Shown one piece after another: positions 61,362-64,000 of a stretch of DNA of 64,000 nucleotides. Below the pieces are notes generated by a model that was not told where the DNA came from, did no database searches, and saw only the letters and a list, made by a program, of their open reading frames with translations. A program made the position numbers and the translations under genes. The stretch is from Bacteroidota bacterium (GTDB taxonomy: Bacteria; Bacteroidota; Ignavibacteria; Palsa-1295): contig JAFDZW010000005.1 in NCBI GenBank assembly GCA_018266755.1, positions 124,001 to 188,000 of the forward strand, in the 5' to 3' direction. The stretch's first letter is position 1, and each line of letters opens with the position of its first letter.

Positions 61362-62711
61362 TCAGGAGTAGCTTCCGCCGCCCATCGAACGGCTGCGCAA
61401 CTTACCGGTCTTCATCAAGCCCTCGTAGTTGTGCATCAACAAGTGAGATTCGATCTGTTGCAACGTGTCGAGCGCAACGCCGACTATGATCAGCAAGCTC
61501 GTGCCGCCGTAGAACTGTGCAAAGCTCGATGTCACGCCAAGCGCAGAGACAATCGTCGGCAGGATCGCAATGATCGCCAGGAAAATTGCGCCCGGTAGCG
61601 TCAGATGTGTCAGGATGTTATCGATATAGTCCGACGTATTCTTTCCCGGACGTACGCCCGGAATGAAGCCACCCTGTTTCTTCATCGTATCGGCGACATC
61701 ACGCGGGTTGAATGCGATAGCCGTATAGAAATACGTGAAGACGACAATCATGAGACCGAAGATCACAGCATACCCCGCCGAGCGATAGTCGAAGAAATGT
61801 GCCAGTGACTGAGCAAATCCAGAGTTTGGGAAAAACTGAAGGACTGTCATCGGTATGAAGAGGATCGCCTGTGCGAAAATAATCGGCATCACACCGGCCG
61901 TATTGATACGGATCGGAATATGTTGCGTCACACCTCCGTATACCTTACGCCCGATGACGCGCTTCGCATACTGCACCGGGATCTTGCGAATACCTTGTGT
62001 GATATAGACCACAAAGGCGATAATCGCGATCAGAATTGCGAACATCGCTATTTCAATAATGATGTTCTTTCCGGCATCCGTACCGAAGCCATGCAACTCG
62101 TCAACGAGTGCATTTGGCAGACGAGCGATGATACCGATAAAGATGATCAGAGAGATACCGTTGCCGATGCCACGCTCGGTGATCTGTTCGCCAAGCCACA
62201 TCATGAACATCGTCCCTGCGGCAAGACAGAAAATCGTCGAAACGGTGAACATCAACGGGCTCATCCCAGTCGCGACAACACCGGTGCCGAGATTGCGCAA
62301 GTGGACGGCAACGCCCAGGGCCTGCAATGCGGCGACCACAAATGTACCGGTACGCGTGAGCTGATTAATGCGTTTGCGTCCTTCCTCGCCTTCTTTTTGA
62401 AGCTTTTGGAAGTACGGAACGACGCTTCCCATCAACTGAATGATGATCGACGTCGAAATGTACGGCATGATCCCAAGTGCAAAAATGGCAGCGTTCTTAA
62501 ACGCACCACCGACAAAGAGATCGTATAATCCAAACAGCGAATTGGCACCACCGCTACCGGCCGAACGCTCGAGGGCGTGAACGTCAATACCGGGCAGCGT
62601 GATATGTGCTCCAAGGCGAACAACGACAAGCAGCGCAATCGTATAAATGATGCGCTGCCGAAGCTCTTCGATCTTGAAGATATTCCGAAAACTATCCGTT
62701 AGCCTGCTCAT
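61362..62711 (-). CDS. secY: protein translocase subunit SecY
   Basis: The 449-residue core of the Sec channel with ten membrane helices. Family marks: the plug region after helix 1 (HITLPGIDVHALE), ALGIMPYISTSIIIQLM in helix 2, and the conserved RPGKNTSDYIDNIL loop and MHNYEGLMKTGKLRSR tail. Between rplO and map as usual. Confidence 0.98.
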   Translation of the reverse strand: MSRLTDSFRNIFKIEELRQRIIYTIALLVVVRLGAHITLPGIDVHALERSAGSGGANSLFGLYDLFVGGAFKNAAIFALGIMPYISTSIIIQLMGSVVPYFQKLQKEGEEGRKRINQLTRTGTFVVAALQALGVAVHLRNLGTGVVATGMSPLMFTVSTIFCLAAGTMFMMWLGEQITERGIGNGISLIIFIGIIARLPNALVDELHGFGTDAGKNIIIEIAMFAILIAIIAFVVYITQGIRKIPVQYAKRVIGRKVYGGVTQHIPIRINTAGVMPIIFAQAILFIPMTVLQFFPNSGFAQSLAHFFDYRSAGYAVIFGLMIVVFTYFYTAIAFNPRDVADTMKKQGGFIPGVRPGKNTSDYIDNILTHLTLPGAIFLAIIAILPTIVSALGVTSSFAQFYGGTSLLIIVGVALDTLQQIESHLLMHNYEGLMKTGKLRSRSMGGGSYS

Positions 62712-62764
62712 TGTGCAAGAATTGACACAAGAAAATTATGACATACGATGAACGGAGCGAAGCG

Positions 62765-63226
62765 TTACGCAGCGGCGATCACTTCGACCTTGCCACCTGC
62801 AGCTTCGATCTTGGATTGGGCACCCTTGGTGACCTTGTGGGCCTGGACCGTGAGCGCAACCGACAATGTGCCGTCACCGAGAATCTTGACCGGAGCATGT
62901 CCTCCGGTGATGATTCCAACAGTACGAAGAACAGCCGGAGTGATCGGCTGTCCCTTCGGGAGCTTACCGGCCTTCGCTGCTTCTTCCAAACGAGATACAT
63001 TCACTTCTGCGTAATCAATGCGAAACGGGGCTTTGAAGCCAAATTTCGGCATGATACGCATTTTCGGCATCTGACCGCCTTCAAAACCGATCTTTGCCTT
63101 GTTACCCGAACGTGAACCAGCACCATTCGCACCGCGCGTCGACGTCTTGCCATGGCCGGAGCCATAACCGCGACCGATGCGCTTCATGTTTTTCGTTGAT
63201 CCCTTGGCGGGACGTGGGTTGCTCAT
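62765..63226 (-). CDS. rplO: 50S ribosomal protein L15
   Basis: The 153-residue L15. The N-terminal GRGYGSGHGKTSTRG and GGQMPKMRIMPKFGF, and the C-terminal globular domain ending KIEAAGGKVEVI, match the family. Confidence 0.97.
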   Translation of the reverse strand: MSNPRPAKGSTKNMKRIGRGYGSGHGKTSTRGANGAGSRSGNKAKIGFEGGQMPKMRIMPKFGFKAPFRIDYAEVNVSRLEEAAKAGKLPKGQPITPAVLRTVGIITGGHAPVKILGDGTLSVALTVQAHKVTKGAQSKIEAAGGKVEVIAAA

Positions 63227-63281
63227 TGTCTCTTGAGTGTGATTTGTTTACTACGCGGGTCTTCCCCGCTCGCATGAAAAA

Positions 63282-63461
63282 TTACAGTTCGGTCACTTCG
63301 ACGAGATGCTGAACGACACGGATCATGCCACGGATGGCTGGCGTGTCATTCTTCTCGACGACGTAGTTCGGACGACCGAGGCCGAGGGCCTTGATCGTAC
63401 GCTTCTGATTGACGAGCGTATCGTTGATGCTCTTGGTCTGTTTGATCTTCAGCTTCTTCAT
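63282..63461 (-). CDS. rpmD: 50S ribosomal protein L30
   Basis: A 59-residue protein from ATG 63461 (MKKLKIKQTKSI), with AAAGGGA a few bases before the start. RTIKALGLGRPNY and GMIRVVQHLVEV are diagnostic. A TTG 21 bases upstream would add seven residues unlike L30. Confidence 0.96.
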   Translation of the reverse strand: MKKLKIKQTKSINDTLVNQKRTIKALGLGRPNYVVEKNDTPAIRGMIRVVQHLVEVTEL

Positions 63462-63478
63462 TGACGTCCCTTTCGCGA

Positions 63479-63982
63479 TCAACCGTTGAACACTTTTGAA
63501 AGCGGAATACCGCGGCGCGATGCAACCGAATGCGCATCCGAGATCTGCTCGAGTGCATGCATCGTCGCCTTCACGAGGTTGTGCGGGTTCGACGAACCCT
63601 GTGACTTCGTGAGAATGTCCTGCACGCCGGCGAGCTCGAGCACGGCACGGACGCCGCCACCGGCGATGAGACCGGTACCCGGCGATGCCGGTTTGAGCAT
63701 GACCTTACCGGCGCCGAACTTGCCGAACACCGTATGCGGGATCGTTCCCTTGCGCAACGGCACGATGCGCACGTTACGCTTCGCGTCTTCCGTCGCCTTG
63801 CTGACGGCATCGGTCACTTCGTTCGACTTTCCCAAGCCGATACCGACGTGTCCGTTCCCGTCGCCCACTGCAACGATCGCGTTGAAGCTGAATCGACGAC
63901 CGCCTTTGACCACCTTCGCAACGCGGTTGACAGCGACCAGCTTATCTTTCAAATTCAACTCGGATGTACGTACTTTCGCCAC
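63479..63982 (-). CDS. rpsE: 30S ribosomal protein S5
   Basis: The 167-residue S5. GTG 63982 is preceded by GAGGA. The double-stranded RNA-binding N-terminal domain ([20 protein letters not shown]) and [17 protein letters not shown] are conserved. The 18 bases to the window edge hold the ribosome site and probably the end of rplR, which cannot be confirmed. Confidence 0.97.
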   Translation of the reverse strand: MAKVRTSELNLKDKLVAVNRVAKVVKGGRRFSFNAIVAVGDGNGHVGIGLGKSNEVTDAVSKATEDAKRNVRIVPLRKGTIPHTVFGKFGAGKVMLKPASPGTGLIAGGGVRAVLELAGVQDILTKSQGSSNPHNLVKATMHALEQISDAHSVASRRGIPLSKVFNG

Positions 63983-64000
63983 GATCTTCCTCAGTGGTTA

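Noticed and set aside
1-64000. CRISPR arrays, prophage, insertion sequences, toxin-antitoxin or defence genes
   Set aside because: No regularly spaced repeats, transposase, integrase, phage structural or defence proteins were recognised in the window.

Overview
The window is a 64 kb piece of a bacterial chromosome of about 55% GC, densely coding. Almost every protein can be placed in a housekeeping or cell-envelope family. The ribosomal gene order (rpsE-rpmD-rplO-secY-map-infA-rpmJ-rpsM-rpsK-rpsD-rpoA-rplQ), the ExbB-ExbD-ExbD-TonB operon, a PD40/OmpA protein with type IX secretion-like architecture, many lipoproteins and beta-barrels, and some TAnnTTTG-like promoter elements point to the Bacteroidota/Chlorobiota (FCB) group. 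An Ignavibacteria- or Kapabacteria-like lineage is my best guess. That placement is inferred from gene content, not from a tree.

Layout. 1-3.2 kb: the tail of an unknown gene, its terminator, and an operon of lipoprotein, beta-barrel and S41 protease. 3.2-6.6 kb: apt, a palindromic repeat, sdhA and a small envelope protein. 6.6-16.6 kb: an AddA-like helicase-nuclease overlapping a hemerythrin gene, a GH3 (NagZ-like) hydrolase, a lipoprotein, delta-1-pyrroline-5-carboxylate dehydrogenase coupled to a 2-oxoacid dehydrogenase E1 beta subunit, and another lipoprotein. 16.6-27.9 kb: uvrA, pyrB-pyrC followed by a giant NtrY-like histidine kinase, an NrnA-type phosphoesterase and korB. 28-35 kb: a second copy of the palindromic repeat, a beta-barrel protein, secreted aminopeptidase P, pterin dehydratase, prfB with its programmed frameshift, an ABC-2 exporter and an SDR. 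35.1-44.1 kb: tRNA-Cys, the PD40/OmpA protein, the rimP-nusA-infB-rbfA-truB-ribF operon and a biotin carrier protein. 44.1-52.6 kb: a TPR protein with MlaEFD lipid transport, then the TonB energisation operon with a PstS-like lipoprotein. 52.7-56.9 kb: a LysR regulator divergent from pdxS-pdxT, and another ABC-2 exporter. 56.9-64 kb: the 3' half of the spc/alpha ribosomal operon.

How the genes connect. The central block couples ribosome maturation, transcription and translation factors. A strong hairpin before nusA suggests attenuation inside that operon. Envelope functions (Mla, TonB, lipoproteins, barrels) are spread through the window. Several enzymes of central metabolism appear without their usual partner subunits nearby (sdhA, korB, E1 beta, biotin carrier), so their complexes must be completed from elsewhere in the genome.

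I see no CRISPR array, prophage, insertion sequence, toxin-antitoxin pair, defence island or rRNA. I found no convincing undescribed system. The most interesting leads are the two palindromic repeats placed in the same orientation upstream of two TCA-cycle genes, the hemerythrin/Fe-S nuclease pair, the PstS-like lipoprotein in a TonB cluster, the rimP-nusA hairpin and the RF2 codon-recognition variant.
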